From an uncultured Flavobacteriales bacterium (GTDB lineage: Bacteria > Bacteroidota > Bacteroidia > Flavobacteriales_D > Parvicellaceae): a DNA stretch of 64,000 bases. The translations under genes were made by a program, and so were the position numbers. This document shows, piece by piece, positions 63,391 to 64,000 of the stretch. Below the pieces are notes generated by a model. It worked only from the letters and a program-made list of their open reading frames with translations. It was not told the origin of the DNA and ran no database searches. The DNA lies in contig CALSNM010000013.1 of assembly GCA_943787725.1 (NCBI GenBank), positions 1 through 64,000 on the forward strand. Direction: 5' to 3'. The stretch's first letter is position 1, and every line of letters begins with the position of its first letter.

Positions 63391-64000
63391 TTACCAAGCA
63401 AAAAGACCTTCCATTACTTGTTTTCCCCATGGTTTATCCCCAAACTTTTCTGCCATGTCTTTTCGAAGCTCTTCTTCTGTCTTTATTTTTTTTGCGGGAA
63501 ATTCGGGAATATATTCCTTAATGTTATCAACTCCTACTTCAACAGTCTTAGCAAAATAAACCACTCCTCCGTCTTCAGTGGCCAAACCTAAAATAGTTCC
63601 AGGTAATCCACAAAAACTTTCGGGACCAATACTAGGCATAATTTCCTCCGTGTACCAAGCATGGATTCGCGTTGTATCATCTTTTTCCCAAATCATTCTT
63701 CGACAATTGTATCCCGCAATTTTTCGCATACTTGAGGTCACTTTCCATTCTCTTTTTTTCAAACTATCAGATACAAAAACATTATCACCCCAAACAGGTA
63801 ATATTGACATTCTTTGATTTTTCTTTAGATTTTGATACACTGTATTCTTCATAGTAGCCCAATCCATTTGTTCTACCAAATCAGTTTCTTGCGGCTTAAA
63901 AATTGACATCGTATCATTAAAATACATTTCGAACATATCAATTTTTATTTTTTTATCCTTTAGCCACGCTTTCATTCGGCTATCTGAATATTTCTTTAAC
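63391..64000 (-). CDS. GLPGLI-family protein, N-terminus outside the window
   Basis: The frame is open to base 64000 and continues beyond it; an internal Met at 63975 is not the true start. It has WKVTSSMRKIAGYNCRRMIW, HAWYTEEIMPSIGPESFCGLPGTILGLATEDG and the closing PWGKQVMEGLFAW. The Cys-Gly-Leu-Pro-Gly motif with flanking Tyr-Thr-Glu-Glu defines the GLPGLI family of exported Bacteroidota proteins, whose role is unknown. The motif here has Thr-Ile in place of Leu-Ile. Confidence 0.85.
   Translation of the reverse strand, partial: LKKYSDSRMKAWLKDKKIKIDMFEMYFNDTMSIFKPQETDLVEQMDWATMKNTVYQNLKKNQRMSILPVWGDNVFVSDSLKKREWKVTSSMRKIAGYNCRRMIWEKDDTTRIHAWYTEEIMPSIGPESFCGLPGTILGLATEDGGVVYFAKTVEVGVDNIKEYIPEFPAKKIKTEEELRKDMAEKFGDKPWGKQVMEGLFAW

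Overview
The window looks like chromosomal DNA from a member of the Bacteroidota, most likely the order Flavobacteriales. It is AT-rich with weak Shine-Dalgarno signals. The recurring promoter box TAnnTTTG, characteristic of this phylum, lies just upstream of many starts. Lineage markers include a type IX secretion sorting domain, a GLPGLI-family protein, PorE-like TPR/PD40/OmpA proteins, a fused CcsBA cytochrome c maturation protein, a BT_3928-like DoxX/thioredoxin protein next to DUF1599 and folP, and menaquinone (menA) and LPS (kdsC, lpxL-like) genes. No phage, transposon, CRISPR array or plasmid backbone was recognised. Genus cannot be assigned from the sequence alone.

Layout. 1-9.8 kb, mostly minus strand: a very large secreted protein that runs off the left edge, prmA, tpiA, a DppB-type permease, a DoxX/thioredoxin protein, DUF1599 and a phosphotransferase. 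9.9-15.8 kb, plus strand: folP, a serine hydrolase lipoprotein, fmt, a cupin, HU, trmH and DUF1853. 15.8-22.2 kb, minus: recN, two tandem PorE-like genes and a thioesterase. 22.3-34.1 kb: a two-gene 5'-nucleotidase, dnaA, a peptide-binding lipoprotein, menA, a carboxypeptidase-regulatory-domain protein, ilvE, recQ and a TPR protein. 34.1-51.4 kb: ccsBA, a lipase, a YggS-type protein, a HEAT-like protein, a type IX cargo protein, a MORN-like lipoprotein, the DUF2520-kdsC-UbiA-maf cluster, a SiaC-like protein, a TlpA-like protein, envelope proteins, an LpxL-like acyltransferase and ssb. 51.4-61.5 kb, mostly minus: glycosyltransferases, tRNA-Ser, xerD (plus strand) and a tight five-gene run encoding an FAD oxidoreductase, a membrane 4Fe-4S protein and three glycosyltransferases. 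61.7-64 kb: a SPOR-like protein, a secreted protein and a partial GLPGLI protein.

Sequence quality. Roughly 35 reading-frame breaks were found by joining adjacent frames that continue one protein. Nearly all fall in 1-5.5 kb and 51.9-61 kb; only three lie in the 46 kb between. Many are one-base changes in short homopolymers, and they hit housekeeping genes (tpiA, prmA, xerD). Local sequencing or assembly error is therefore more likely than real gene decay, and the broken loci are described with their probable full extents.

The most system-like locus is the five-gene run at 54.76-61.53 kb. An FAD-dependent oxidoreductase and a polytopic iron-sulfur protein are packed, with almost no spacing, against a dolichyl-phosphate-mannose-synthase-like enzyme, a processive cellulose-synthase-like transferase and a GT-C membrane glycosyltransferase. 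The glycosyltransferases fit a pathway that makes a lipid-linked sugar donor and builds a glycan or glycolipid with it. The role of the redox pair there is unclear and is the best candidate in this window for undescribed biology.
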